Source: Pseudomonas karstica
GTDB lineage: Bacteria > Pseudomonadota > Gammaproteobacteria > Pseudomonadales > Pseudomonadaceae
Length of the DNA: 38,961 bases
Direction of reading: 5' to 3'
Assembly (NCBI RefSeq): GCF_009707515.1
Contig: NZ_WLYI01000043.1
Span: forward strand, 1-38,961
A program made the position numbers and the translations under genes. This document shows, one piece after another, positions 24,347-33,013 of the stretch. The notes under the pieces are model-generated. The model was not told where the DNA came from and searched no databases. It worked only from the letters and a program-made list of their open reading frames with translations. Numbering within the stretch: the first letter of the stretch is position 1; the number at the start of each line of letters is the position of its first letter.

Positions 24347-25555
24347 ATGGAAAATTTGCAAAGTGCAGTGGACACGCTGGTCTACAGCTCCAACACCTTA
24401 TTTATTCTGATCGGTGCAGTGATGGTCTTGGCCATGCATGCCGGCTTCGCTTTTCTCGAAGTTGGGACGGTGCGCCAGAAGAACCAGGTCAACGCCCTGT
24501 CGAAAATCCTCAGTGACTTCGCCATCTCGACCCTGGCCTATTTCTTTATAGGCTATTGGATCTCCTATGGGGTCAACTTCATGCAACCCGCGGCGGTCAT
24601 CAGCGCTGATCATGGTTATGGCCTGGTGAAGTTCTTTTTCCTGTTGACCTTCGCTGCCGCCATCCCGGCGATTATTTCTGGCGGCATTGCCGAGCGTGCA
24701 CGTTTTATTCCGCAACTGTGCGCGACAGCGTTGATCGTAGCGTTCATCTACCCGTTTTTCGAGGGCATGGTGTGGAACGGCAACTACGGCTTGCAGGCCT
24801 GGTTGCTGGTGACCTTCGGCGCCAGTTTTCATGACTTCGCCGGTTCCGTCGTGGTGCACGCCATGGGCGGTTGGCTGGCGTTGGCGGCAGTGCTGTTGTT
24901 GGGGCCGCGCCAGGGCCGTTATCGAGACGGGCGCTTGGTAGCGTTTGCGCCATCGAGCATACCGTTTCTCGCATTGGGCTCCTGGATCCTGATTGTCGGT
25001 TGGTTCGGCTTTAACGTCATGAGTGCGCAAACCCTGTCCGGGGTGAGCGGGCTGGTGGCGATCAATTCGTTGATGGCGATGGTCGGCGGCACGGTAGCGG
25101 CGCTGGTGATCGGGCGCAATGACCCAGGCTTTCTGCACAATGGTCCGCTGGCGGGGCTGGTGGCGATCTGTGCCGGTTCCGACTTGATGCACCCGGTAGG
25201 AGCGCTGGTGACCGGTGTGGTGGCAGGCGGTTTGTTCGTCTGGTGTTTTATCGCGGCGCAAGACCGCTGGAAGATCGATGATGTGCTGGGGGTGTGGCCG
25301 CTCCATGGCTTGTGCGGTGTCTGGGGCGGGATCGCGTGTGGGATATTCGGCCAGACCGCCCTGGGCGGCTTGGGTGGCGTGAGCTTGATCAGCCAACTGA
25401 TCGGTACTGCGCTGGGCGTGGTTGTAGCCCTGGCGGGCGGGTTTCTGGTGTATGGGTTGATCAAGCGCGTCCATGGCCTGCGCCTGACTCAGGAAGAGGA
25501 GTATTACGGCGCGGATTTGTCGATCCACAAGATTGGGGCGGTCAGTCAGGATTGA
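24347..25555 (+). CDS. amt: Ammonium transporter, Amt family
   Basis: A 402-residue channel-like transporter with about 11 membrane helices. Amt signatures include FAFLEVGTVRQKNQVNALSK, SGGIAERARF, the ammonium-channel signature FHDFAGSVVVHAMGG with the first pore histidine, and HGLCGVWGGIACGIF with the second. There is no glnK beside it, so it is probably a secondary transporter rather than the glnK-amtB pair. ATG 24347 is preferred; the SD is weak, and ATG 24326 in frame is an alternative. A sigma-54-like promoter upstream would place it under nitrogen control. Confidence 0.92.
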   Translation: MENLQSAVDTLVYSSNTLFILIGAVMVLAMHAGFAFLEVGTVRQKNQVNALSKILSDFAISTLAYFFIGYWISYGVNFMQPAAVISADHGYGLVKFFFLLTFAAAIPAIISGGIAERARFIPQLCATALIVAFIYPFFEGMVWNGNYGLQAWLLVTFGASFHDFAGSVVVHAMGGWLALAAVLLLGPRQGRYRDGRLVAFAPSSIPFLALGSWILIVGWFGFNVMSAQTLSGVSGLVAINSLMAMVGGTVAALVIGRNDPGFLHNGPLAGLVAICAGSDLMHPVGALVTGVVAGGLFVWCFIAAQDRWKIDDVLGVWPLHGLCGVWGGIACGIFGQTALGGLGGVSLISQLIGTALGVVVALAGGFLVYGLIKRVHGLRLTQEEEYYGADLSIHKIGAVSQD

Positions 25556-25655
25556 GAGGCACGTCCTGCTCGTGCAGGGGCTGGCACTGGCTCGCTCGCC
25601 ACATTGATTCGGTGGGCCTAGAATGGATGTCTATTTGTTCTCGGGTCCATTTGCC

Positions 25656-25892
25656 ATGCCTCCTGAATGCCAGTTGTTCGGCACCCTGGGTTGCCATCTC
25701 TGTGAACTTGCTGAAGCTGAAATCATGCCGTTGGTCGAACATGGGCTGCTGGTGGAACTGGTGGATATCGCCGAATGCGAATCACAGTTCGAAGCCTACG
25801 GCCTGCGTATTCCGGTGCTGCGTCGGGTGGATACGGGAGCAGAATTGGACTGGCCTTTCGATACCGAGCAGATCGTGGCCTTTCTGCTCTAG
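25656..25892 (+). CDS. Glutaredoxin-like protein (DUF836)
   Basis: A 78-residue thioredoxin-fold protein with a CxxC site, C13 and C16 in FGTLGCHLCELAE. The cis-proline strand GLRIPVLRR follows, and the chain is about the size of a small glutaredoxin. The probable role is thiol-disulfide exchange. ATG 25656 fits the family N-terminus; an upstream in-frame ATG at 25623 adds 11 residues, and neither has a strong SD. A LexA-type box begins 37 bp past its stop and belongs to the next gene. Confidence 0.8.
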   Translation: MPPECQLFGTLGCHLCELAEAEIMPLVEHGLLVELVDIAECESQFEAYGLRIPVLRRVDTGAELDWPFDTEQIVAFLL

Positions 25893-25928
25893 CGCTAATC
25901 CAATGGCGGATTGCCGATTATTCGGTTA

Positions 25929-25944
25929 CTGTATGTTTGTACAG
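25929..25944. promoter_or_regulatory. LexA (SOS) box before the unknown gene at 25968
   Basis: CTGTATGTTTGTACAG fits CTGT-N8-ACAG exactly. It overlaps a possible -10 TATGTT (25932-25937) and sits 23 bp before the start codon, the usual arrangement for LexA repression. Confidence 0.7.
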
Positions 25945-25967
25945 CGATTGAATGAGAGGGAACGCCC

Positions 25968-26303
25968 GTGGTGAATGTTGAACAACTGAAAAGCAGCGTC
26001 AATCGTATGTCCGCCGACATTGTGCGCGACGCGGTGAACGAGCTGCGCCTCGATGGCCTGGTCACGGAAGGCAAGACACCGTTCAACAAAGTGCATTTCA
26101 ATACCTGCTTTGCCGAGATCGAAGCATTGTTCCAGCGCGCCGGTTATCACAAGCAATTGGATGTGGTGGGGTATCAGGGATTGCTCTATGCCTTATATGA
26201 TCCGGGGCGCTGGGAAGCCGTGGACGTGTTGCGCTGGCTCAAGGAGTTCACTGAGGCCGCCAGTGCGTCGCCGGTGTTGCGCGCGCAATTGGCCAAGGCT
26301 TGA
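25968..26303 (+). CDS. Uncharacterised protein, probably SOS-controlled
   Basis: A 111-residue soluble protein that I do not recognise beyond conserved pseudomonad hypotheticals. It has no signal peptide or membrane helix. It looks mostly helical and mixed charged: VEQLKSSVNRMSADIVRDAVNEL, then FNTCFAEIEALFQRAGYHKQLD, then GRWEAVDVLRWLKEFTEAA. The start is one of two tandem GTG codons (25968 or 25971), with GAGGG upstream. The consensus LexA box in its promoter implies DNA-damage induction. It is not YebG- or SulA-like by eye. The RluA-family gene follows at once. Confidence 0.75.
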   Translation: MVNVEQLKSSVNRMSADIVRDAVNELRLDGLVTEGKTPFNKVHFNTCFAEIEALFQRAGYHKQLDVVGYQGLLYALYDPGRWEAVDVLRWLKEFTEAASASPVLRAQLAKA

Positions 26304-26369
26304 GATCTCTCCTAGGCCTGACCCGGCTACATGCGGGATAATCCCCGCCTGTGTTTCCAGGCTTTGAGC

Positions 26370-27266
26370 ATGCCCATGTCCGCTTCCGGTTTTTCCGCTG
26401 CCCAGCATCAAGCCAGCACCTTGTACCTGCCTCCTGGTACCTGGGCGACCGTCCTGGATTGTCTGTGCGAGCACTTTCGCGCCATCAGCCGTGAGCAATG
26501 GCTGGACCGCATCGCCCGCGGTCGGGTGCTTGACGTAAACGGTGCACCCATCCTCCTCGACCTGGCCTACCGGGAGGGGCTGTGCATCTATTACTTTCGT
26601 GAAGTGGCGAACGAAAAGCCGATCCCGGTCCAGGAAACGATCCTGTATGCCGATGAGCATCTGGTGGTGGCAGACAAGCCGCATTTCCTACCAGTGACCC
26701 CGGCGGGAGAGTATGTCGAGCAGACGCTGTTGCGTCGCTTGATCCATTGCCTGGACAACCCTGCGCTGGTGCCGCTGCATCGTATCGATCGCCATACGGC
26801 GGGGCTGGTTTTGTTTTCGGCCAACCCGCAAAGCCGCTCGGCGTACCAGCAGTTGTTTCCGACCCGCCGGATCGAAAAATTCTACGAAGCCATCGCGCCC
26901 GCATTGCCTGGGCTGACGTTCCCGCGGGTGCACAAGAGCCGCCTGGTGGAGGGCGAGCCCTTCTTTCGCATGCAGGAAGGTCCTGGTGTGAGTAACACCG
27001 AAACAGCGGTGGAGGTGCGGGAAAAAAATGGCGACTTCTGGCGATACGGGTTGTTTCCGGTCACCGGCAAGAAGCACCAGTTGCGGGTGCATATGACGGC
27101 GCTGGGGGCCAGTATCTGCAACGATCCGTTCTACCCCGAGGTCATCAAGGATGTCGAGGACGATTATGCCAACCCACTCAAGTTGCTGGCCCAGGGTGTG
27201 CGTTTCATTGACCCGTTGAGCGGGGTGGAGCGTACCTTCAAGAGTGCGATCACGCTTGAATGGTAA
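26370..27266 (+). CDS. RluA-family pseudouridine synthase
   Basis: A 298-residue enzyme that isomerises uridine in RNA. The catalytic aspartate is D140 in PLHRIDRHTAGLVLF. Also present are the family segments ILYADEHLVVADKPHFLPVTPAG, RRIEKFYEAI and TGKKHQLRVHMTALG. A short N-terminal region replaces a clear S4 domain. The start is ATG 26370, with AGG upstream; ATG 26376 is possible. The target RNA is not predictable. It may be co-transcribed with the SOS-boxed gene (66-bp gap). A bidirectional terminator follows. Confidence 0.9.
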   Translation: MPMSASGFSAAQHQASTLYLPPGTWATVLDCLCEHFRAISREQWLDRIARGRVLDVNGAPILLDLAYREGLCIYYFREVANEKPIPVQETILYADEHLVVADKPHFLPVTPAGEYVEQTLLRRLIHCLDNPALVPLHRIDRHTAGLVLFSANPQSRSAYQQLFPTRRIEKFYEAIAPALPGLTFPRVHKSRLVEGEPFFRMQEGPGVSNTETAVEVREKNGDFWRYGLFPVTGKKHQLRVHMTALGASICNDPFYPEVIKDVEDDYANPLKLLAQGVRFIDPLSGVERTFKSAITLEW

Positions 27267-27279
27267 ACCCTGAAAACAA

Positions 27280-27304
27280 CAAGGCCCGCATGGTGCGGGC
27301 CTTG
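27280..27304. terminator. Bidirectional terminator
   Basis: An 11-bp stem CAAGGCCCGCA/TGCGGGCCTTG with loop TGG. It lies between the pseudouridine synthase and the lipoprotein gene. On the - strand it is followed by a T-rich run. Confidence 0.8.
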
Positions 27305-27321
27305 TCTGCAAACAGCAGGGT

Positions 27322-27543
27322 TTACAGGTCTTTAACGGTACGAACCTGGTCCTTGTTGATGCGGGTGTGCTTGCCGTCCAATTGTTCGAACTCGTAGAAC
27401 CCCGAATCTTGATCAAATTGAGGGGTGTCGACGGCCTGGATTTCGCGCCCGTCATTCAAGGTGATCACTGTTGGCGAGGCGCAACCGGCGAGGGTAGCGA
27501 GGCCCAGTGCAAGCATGAGAGCGGCGATGGTCCGTTGAGTCAT
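27322..27543 (-). CDS. YgdI/YgdR family small lipoprotein
   Basis: A 73-residue lipoprotein. The signal peptide TIAALMLALGLATLAGC ends in the lipobox LAGC, so lipidation is at about C21. The mature SH3-like YgdI/YgdR domain contains the typical ITLNDGREIQAVDTP and GFYEFEQLDGKHTRINKDQVRTV. The start is ATG 27543, with GGAG 8 bases upstream. It lies 80 bp downstream of mobA on the same strand. Function unknown. Confidence 0.92.
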   Translation of the reverse strand: MTQRTIAALMLALGLATLAGCASPTVITLNDGREIQAVDTPQFDQDSGFYEFEQLDGKHTRINKDQVRTVKDL

Positions 27544-27623
27544 GAGTGTGTCTCCGAGAGAATACTTTGTTGAGTGCTGACCTTGTGACGTGCGTAACGC
27601 CCGCAAAGTTCCTTGTTCAAGAT

Positions 27624-28226
27624 TCATTCTGACACGCTGGGCTGAGGGTGCAACAGCCCAGGTGTATTGAGATTGGCCAGGCGCGGGTCGTTGGCAGGGC
27701 AGACGAGGGCCTTGGCCCCCAGCGCCAGCATGATCTGGCGCGGGCTGCGCTCACCGGCTTGCCATGCTTGTTCGATGTCGTCGCGCAAACAGGTCGGTAT
27801 GACGCAGAGCAGAGGCTCCCAGAAAACGCCGTGGCGCACCATCAAGGGGTGTTGCAGATTGCGTTGTGCTGTCGCCCGCAGATCCGCCAGCAATCGTTGA
27901 TCGATGTGTGGCACATCGCATGGCAACACCAGCAGGTGCTTATGGCGAGCGACTGCCAACCCCGCCCGGATGCCCGCCAGGGGGCCAGGGAAATCAGGGC
28001 GATCATCGCCAACCAAATGGTCGGCGAAAGGCGCGTACTGTGGCTGGTTGCGGTTGCAGGAAATGATCAGGTCATCGGTCAGGGGCCGTACCAGTCGATG
28101 CAGATGGGCAATCAGAGGCTGCCCGTGCCAGTCGAGCAAGCCCTTGTCCTGGCCGCCCATGCGCTGGCCACGACCGCCGGCCAGCAGCAGGATCGAACAG
28201 GGCAGGGGGGGCGAATTCAGTGACAT
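27624..28226 (-). CDS. mobA: Molybdenum cofactor guanylyltransferase MobA
   Basis: A 200-residue nucleotidyltransferase that joins GMP from GTP to molybdopterin. The N-terminal signature is ILLLAGGRGQRMGGQDKGLL, followed by VGDDRPDFPGPLAGIRAGL and the metal-binding LPCDVPHIDQRL. Normal length. The start is ATG 28226, with GGAG 6 bases upstream. It is divergent from moaB-moeA (76-bp gap), forming a molybdenum cofactor locus. Confidence 0.96.
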   Translation of the reverse strand: MSLNSPPLPCSILLLAGGRGQRMGGQDKGLLDWHGQPLIAHLHRLVRPLTDDLIISCNRNQPQYAPFADHLVGDDRPDFPGPLAGIRAGLAVARHKHLLVLPCDVPHIDQRLLADLRATAQRNLQHPLMVRHGVFWEPLLCVIPTCLRDDIEQAWQAGERSPRQIMLALGAKALVCPANDPRLANLNTPGLLHPQPSVSE

Positions 28227-28260
28227 GACGGCTCCGGTGCGGCAGTGAAATGGGGGGCTG

Positions 28261-28269
28261 TGATATAAC
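28261..28269 (+). promoter_or_regulatory. Extended -10 promoter of moaB-moeA
   Basis: TGATATAAC is an extended -10 (TG-n-TATAAC) about 33 bp before the moaB ATG. No good -35 is visible, as expected for this class. Confidence 0.5.
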
Positions 28270-28302
28270 ATCGGGCTGTTTCTACGACAACCGGACCGAG
28301 CC

Positions 28303-28842
28303 ATGAAAGCCAAGGCTGATGCGCCTTTTGTACCCCTGAATATTGCTGTATTGACTGTCAGCGACACCCGCACTCTGGACACCGACACCTCGGGACAGGT
28401 CTTCGTCGACCGACTGCTCGCCGCCGGCCATCGGCTGGCTGAGCGGGTGCTGCTTAAAGATGACCTGTACAAAATCCGCGCGCAAGTGGCGCACTGGATT
28501 GCCGAGGATGTGGTGCAAGTGGTGTTGATCACCGGTGGCACGGGTTTCACCGGGCGCGACAGCACGCCGGAAGCGGTCAGTTGCCTGCTGGACAAACAGG
28601 TCGATGGGTTTGGCGAGCTGTTCCGGCAGATTTCCGTAGCCGATATCGGCACGTCCACCGTGCAATCCCGTGCCTTGGCTGGCCTGGCCAATGGCACCCT
28701 GGTGTGCTGCCTGCCAGGTTCCACCAACGCCGTGCGCACCGGCTGGGACGGGATTCTCGCCGAGCAATTGGACAACCGCCATCGCCCCTGCAACTTTGTC
28801 CCGCATCTGAAGCAGGCTCAACCTTGTGAATCCCGTGGGTAA
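28303..28842 (+). CDS. moaB: Molybdenum cofactor biosynthesis protein MoaB
   Basis: A 179-residue MoaB/Mog-family protein that adenylylates molybdopterin. Family motifs are LTVSDTRTLDTDTSG, VVLITGGTGFTGRDSTPEAV and CCLPGSTNAVRTGWDGILAEQLD. Its stop runs 17 bp into the moeA frame, which begins with GTG 28826. From memory it matches PAO1 moaB2, next to mobA and moeA2. Confidence 0.94.
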   Translation: MKAKADAPFVPLNIAVLTVSDTRTLDTDTSGQVFVDRLLAAGHRLAERVLLKDDLYKIRAQVAHWIAEDVVQVVLITGGTGFTGRDSTPEAVSCLLDKQVDGFGELFRQISVADIGTSTVQSRALAGLANGTLVCCLPGSTNAVRTGWDGILAEQLDNRHRPCNFVPHLKQAQPCESRG

Positions 28843-30052
28843 GCCGGGCAAGACGGGTACGTTGATGCCCGTGGAGCAAGCACTCGAACGTCTGTTGGCA
28901 ATGGCCGATGCAGCACCGATTCGTGAACGGGAAAGCCTGCCGCTGGCTGAGTGCGATGGCCGGGTTCTGGCGTTGCCTCTGGTCTCGACCCTCGACTTGC
29001 CGCCTTGGCCCAACAGTGCCATGGATGGTTACGCCCTGCGCGTGGCGGACTGGACCGGCGAGCCATTGATGGTGAGCCAGCGCATTTTTGCCGGGCAGTC
29101 ACCGCAACCGTTGGGGGTTGGAACCTGCGCGCGGATCTTTACCGGTGCCCCGGTGCCGGAGGGTGCGGATTGCGTAGAAATGCAGGAAAACACCGAGGTG
29201 CTGGCCGATCAGCGGGTGCGCTTTATCGAGGCCTTGCGAGCAGGACAGAATATCCGCCCCCAGGGCCAGGAAACCACGGTCGGCGAACAGGTATTGTCAG
29301 CGGGAACACGCTTGGGGCCGATTGAGCTGGGGCTTGCCGCATCCCTTGGGCGCGATCGCCTGGAGTTGGTGCGACGTCCTCGGGTGGCCGTTTTGTCCAC
29401 CGGCGACGAACTGATCGAACCCGGCCTGCCGCTGGGGCCTGGGCAGATTTACAACAGTAACCGCCAGGTATTATGCCGTTGGCTGGCGCGCCTGGGCTGC
29501 GAAGTGGTCGATGCCGGTATTTTGCCGGATGACCTGGAGCAAACCCGTACGCGTCTGGGGGCGTTGTCAGCGGTCGACCTGATTCTTTCCACCGGCGGCG
29601 TGTCGGTTGGCGAGGCAGACTTTCTTGGCATCGCATTGCGCGAGGAGGGCGAACTGGCGCTGTGGAAGTTGGCGATCAAGCCTGGCAAACCGCTGACGTT
29701 TGGCCATTTTCGTGGCGTGCCGGTGATCGGTTTGCCGGGTAATCCGGCGTCGACGCTGGTGACGTTTGCCTTGCTGGCGCGGCCCTACCTGTTGCGCCGC
29801 CTGGGGGTTGAGGATGTGCAGCCGTTACGCTTCGAGGTACCGGTAGGCTTCACCTGGGCTGTAGCGGGTAACCGTCGCGAGTACCTGCGCGGACGTCTTG
29901 AGCAGGGGCGCGCGATGATCTACCGCAACCAGAGCTCCGGGGTGTTGCGCAGTGCAGCCTGGGCCGAAGGCCTGGTGGAAGTGCTGGAAGGCACGACATT
30001 GGCCGAGGGTGATCGCGTCAACTTCATTCCCTTGAGTGAGGTGTTGAATTAA
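28826..30052 (+). CDS. moeA: Molybdopterin molybdenumtransferase MoeA
   Basis: A 408-residue enzyme that inserts molybdate into adenylylated molybdopterin. Motifs are the N-terminal PPWPNSAMDGYALR, FTGAPVPEGADCVEMQE, VAVLSTGDELIEPG, LSTGGVSVGEADF and the C-terminal VIGLPGNPASTLVTF. The start is GTG 28826, overlapping moaB by 17 bp; ATG 28865 (MPVEQAL) is a possible alternative, and neither has a strong SD. Operon with moaB; it supplies cofactor for molybdoenzymes elsewhere in the genome. Confidence 0.94.
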   Translation: MNPVGKPGKTGTLMPVEQALERLLAMADAAPIRERESLPLAECDGRVLALPLVSTLDLPPWPNSAMDGYALRVADWTGEPLMVSQRIFAGQSPQPLGVGTCARIFTGAPVPEGADCVEMQENTEVLADQRVRFIEALRAGQNIRPQGQETTVGEQVLSAGTRLGPIELGLAASLGRDRLELVRRPRVAVLSTGDELIEPGLPLGPGQIYNSNRQVLCRWLARLGCEVVDAGILPDDLEQTRTRLGALSAVDLILSTGGVSVGEADFLGIALREEGELALWKLAIKPGKPLTFGHFRGVPVIGLPGNPASTLVTFALLARPYLLRRLGVEDVQPLRFEVPVGFTWAVAGNRREYLRGRLEQGRAMIYRNQSSGVLRSAAWAEGLVEVLEGTTLAEGDRVNFIPLSEVLN

Positions 30053-30132
30053 TTGCTCAATCCAACGGCTTTTTTCCCGTCATTGAAGGTCCACATTCCT
30101 CAAGACCCTTTGAACGACAGGAGCTTCATCCC

Positions 30133-31035
30133 ATGAGCAAGCCCAAGGCGCTGCTGATTCTGCACGGCAAGCAAGCGCTCAACGAGCAGGTGCGGTCGGC
30201 GGTGCAGAGCAAGCGCGAACAAGGTTGGGAATTGGCCGTGCGCGTGACGTGGGAGGGCGGTGATGCCCGGCGTCTGGTCGACGAGGCGCTGGCGGCCGGC
30301 TACACCCGGTTGATCGCCGGTGGCGGTGACGGCACGCTGCGCGACGTTGCCGAAGCGATGGCCCAGGCCAAGACCGACGCCAGCCTGGTGTTGATGCCGC
30401 TGGGCACCGCCAATGATTTTGCCCGGGCGGCGGGCGTGCCGCTGGAGCCTGAGCTGGCCCTGGATTTGCTGGACGCACCCGCCCGTGCCATCGACCTGGG
30501 CGAGGTCGGCGGGCAGATCTTTCTCAATATGGCCACTGGCGGCTTTGGCAGCCAGGTCACCGCCAATACTTCGCAAGAGCTGAAAAAGGTCCTTGGTGGT
30601 GCCGCCTATCTGTTTACCGGGCTCTCGCGCTTCAGCGAATTGCATGCCGCCTACGGCGAACTGCAAGGACCGGATTTTCATTGGCGTGGCGAGTTGCTGG
30701 CCCTGGGTATCGGTAACGGGCGCCAGGCGGGCGGCGGGCATGTGTTGTGCCCCGAGGCCATGGCCGACGACGGCTTGCTGGAAATCAGTATTTTGCCGGC
30801 GCCACAGGAAGTGGTCGGTACCTTGCGGGATTTGATGGCCGATGGCTGGGGCCTGGACAACCTGTTTGTCCGTGCGCGCTTGCCCTGGGTGGAAATCAAG
30901 GTTGCCGAAGGGCTGTATATCAACCTCGACGGCGAGCCACTCAAGGGCGATGACCTGCGTTTCTCGGCGCTGCCCCAGGCCTTGAAGGTGCACCTGCCGC
31001 CGGACTCTCCGTTATTGGTCAGTCGTCCAGGCTGA
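30133..31035 (+). CDS. yegS: YegS-type lipid kinase (DAGK catalytic domain)
   Basis: A 300-residue diacylglycerol/lipid kinase-family protein. The nucleotide loop is LIAGGGDGTLRDVAEAM, followed by LMPLGTANDFARAAGVP, GGFGSQVTA and the C-terminal NLDGEPL. E. coli YegS phosphorylates phosphatidylglycerol in vitro. AGGAG lies 13 bases before ATG 30133. It overlaps the 3' end of the convergent response regulator by 17 bp. Its place after moeA matches PAO1 PA3023 only loosely. Confidence 0.92.
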   Translation: MSKPKALLILHGKQALNEQVRSAVQSKREQGWELAVRVTWEGGDARRLVDEALAAGYTRLIAGGGDGTLRDVAEAMAQAKTDASLVLMPLGTANDFARAAGVPLEPELALDLLDAPARAIDLGEVGGQIFLNMATGGFGSQVTANTSQELKKVLGGAAYLFTGLSRFSELHAAYGELQGPDFHWRGELLALGIGNGRQAGGGHVLCPEAMADDGLLEISILPAPQEVVGTLRDLMADGWGLDNLFVRARLPWVEIKVAEGLYINLDGEPLKGDDLRFSALPQALKVHLPPDSPLLVSRPG

Positions 31036-31678
31036 TGATCTGTTCACGTACGGCAAACAGTACCAGTCCAGCCACGTCGAAAATCTGCAAGCGCTTCATG
31101 ATTTGCGAGCGGTGGGCCTCCACCGTCTTGATGCTCAAGCCCAGGCCGTTGGCGATTTCCCGGGTGGATTTGCCGCGTACGATCAGGCGCAGGATTTCCA
31201 GCTGGCGTGCCGTCAGGCTATGGCTGTGGGGCGCAAGGGACGTCAGGCCCTGATTACGCACCAGGGCCTGGTTGATGACGGTATGGGCGATGGCCGGGCT
31301 CAGGTAGCGTTCGTCATTGCGCAGGGCCAGCAGGGCATGTTCCAGCTCGTTGGCGGTCGTGTCTTTAAGCAGGTAGCCATGGGCACCGGACTCCAGGGCG
31401 CGCATGATCAGCTCCGGGTCGGTGTGCATCGACAGGATCAACACTTTGCTCTTGGGGTAGGCGCGCTTGAGCTGCTGCAAGGCATCGAGCCCGCCGGTGT
31501 GTTTCATCGACAGGTCCAGCAGCACGATGTCGGGTTGCAGGGCCTCGAATTGCGCCAGCAACTGGTTGCCATCATTGGCTTCGCCGATCACTGCGTAGCC
31601 GGGAATATCGAGGATCAGCGCGCGTACGCCGGCCCTGATCAATGCATGGTCATCCACCAGTAGTAAGTTGCAGGTCAC
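31019..31678 (-). CDS. NarL/UhpA-family response regulator
   Basis: A 219-residue regulator. The receiver begins MTCNLLLVDDHALIRAGVRAL, has acceptor aspartate in DIVLLDLSMKHTGGLDAL and lysine in GYLLKDTTANE. The LuxR-type helix-turn-helix is SLTARQLEILRLIVRGKSTREIANGLGLSIKTVEAHRSQIMKRL. Its ATG overlaps the kinase stop by 4 bp, so the two are coupled. Regulated genes are unknown. Confidence 0.9.
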   Translation of the reverse strand: MTCNLLLVDDHALIRAGVRALILDIPGYAVIGEANDGNQLLAQFEALQPDIVLLDLSMKHTGGLDALQQLKRAYPKSKVLILSMHTDPELIMRALESGAHGYLLKDTTANELEHALLALRNDERYLSPAIAHTVINQALVRNQGLTSLAPHSHSLTARQLEILRLIVRGKSTREIANGLGLSIKTVEAHRSQIMKRLQIFDVAGLVLFAVREQIISLDD

Positions 31679-32568
31679 TCTAGAACCTTATGGGAGCTGG
31701 CCCGTTCGAGGGCGCGGGGCGCCCAGGGGAAAAGCGCTTCGATCCGGGTTCCGCAGCCTGGCTGGCTATTGATGGACAAGGTGCCCCCCAGTTGATCGAT
31801 TCGCTCGGACATGCCGGCCATGCCCCGTTGCCCTTCCAGGCCGGGGTTGATGGCGGGCGAAAACCCCTGGCCGTCATCGCAGATATTCAGCGATAAGCCT
31901 TGGGGCAGGCGTTGCAGGCGCACCAGCAGATTGCGCGCCTGGGCGTGACGCAGCATGTTGGTCACCGCTTCCTGGGTAATGCGAAAGGCGGCCACGGCCA
32001 TCTCTTCCGGAATGCCGGTCAGCCGCTGTTGGCATTCCAGGCTCCAGTTCACGTTGGTGTTTTCCAGGGTTTTGAGCAGATGCGCCCTGAGACTGGCTTC
32101 CAGGCCCAGGCTTGCCAGTTGACGGGGGTTGAGAATGGCCGATACGTCTCGCACTTTGGCCAGGGTTTCGCTCAACGTGCTGCACAGCACCGAGCACTGG
32201 CCTTGCAACTCGTCTGGCAGGCGGCGCTGGAGCCATTCACTTTGTAGTTTGGCGGCCGTCAACAATTGACCTATATCGTCGTGCAGCTCGCGGCTCAAAC
32301 GATGGCGCTCGTTTTCCTGGACCTGCAGCAGGCGGTCGGCCAGCTCCTGGGGCTGGAACTTGATGGATTTGCGGGCTTGCCAGTGTTGCAGGGCGGTCGC
32401 GATGAGGGTGGCCAGGTTCAGTGCCAGCAGCCAGGCAGGCAGCAGCGCCGAATGTGCATAGACCCACAGGCTGGCCGAGGCTGTGCAAAGGCACAGGGCA
32501 AGGGTCAGCCAGCGGCCATAGCGACGGGACATGGGCCTTGCGATGAGTGACTTGAGGCTGGCATACAT
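31675..32568 (-). CDS. NarX-like sensor histidine kinase (HisKA_3)
   Basis: A 297-residue kinase with two membrane helices close together (WLTLALCLCTASASLWVYA and LLPAWLLALNLATLIATAL) and almost no periplasmic sensor. The phosphoacceptor histidine is in RHRLSRELHDDIGQLLTAAKL. The ATPase has ITQEAVTNMLRHAQA, ICDDGQGF and GQRGMAGMSERI. ATG 32568 is chosen by family-like N-terminus; ATG 32532, with AAGG before it, is possible, and an upstream frame reaches 32733. It heads the operon with the response regulator. The signal is unknown; it may sense the membrane itself or a partner protein. Confidence 0.85.
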   Translation of the reverse strand: MYASLKSLIARPMSRRYGRWLTLALCLCTASASLWVYAHSALLPAWLLALNLATLIATALQHWQARKSIKFQPQELADRLLQVQENERHRLSRELHDDIGQLLTAAKLQSEWLQRRLPDELQGQCSVLCSTLSETLAKVRDVSAILNPRQLASLGLEASLRAHLLKTLENTNVNWSLECQQRLTGIPEEMAVAAFRITQEAVTNMLRHAQARNLLVRLQRLPQGLSLNICDDGQGFSPAINPGLEGQRGMAGMSERIDQLGGTLSINSQPGCGTRIEALFPWAPRALERASSHKVLE

Positions 32569-33013
32569 AGCGGATGGAGCCAATGAATGTTCGCTGCGGG
32601 TAGACCGGTCACGGCGACTGACTGGACTCTGTCTGGAAAGCGCGGCCGGGCCATGATCCGGGTCCAACCCAGGGTTTATAAGGCGTTGAGTCTGACGCGG
32701 CGTCGAAGTACTTATTACATTTTCAGTCATCATGAAGTCGGGTCACTTCGAGCACCGTATGGTATCACCACAATGTCTGTTGGTCGCCCAGCGTTGCTCT
32801 CTGTGAGGGGTATCAATCAAGGAATATCCTGAGCGTTATTTCCATCAACCCAAGAATGGGAAGTTGTATTATTAGAATTATTTTGTATTGCTACTGCCAT
32901 TGCTAGCCTATTGATCTTGCCAGTAATCCGGCACGCTGAGTTAGTTGCTCTTGTCGTTTTCAGGTAAACATTTGATGAAATACGAACCCCTTATGGAGCA
33001 AGTGCGAAGAGGG
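32569..33013. other. Intergenic region without a recognisable gene
   Basis: 445 bp upstream of the sensor kinase and downstream of the HPt-like gene. The part 32830-32940 is clearly AT-rich compared with its surroundings. I see no convincing promoter, terminator, repeat or ORF with an SD. The kinase promoter must lie here. Confidence 0.6.
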
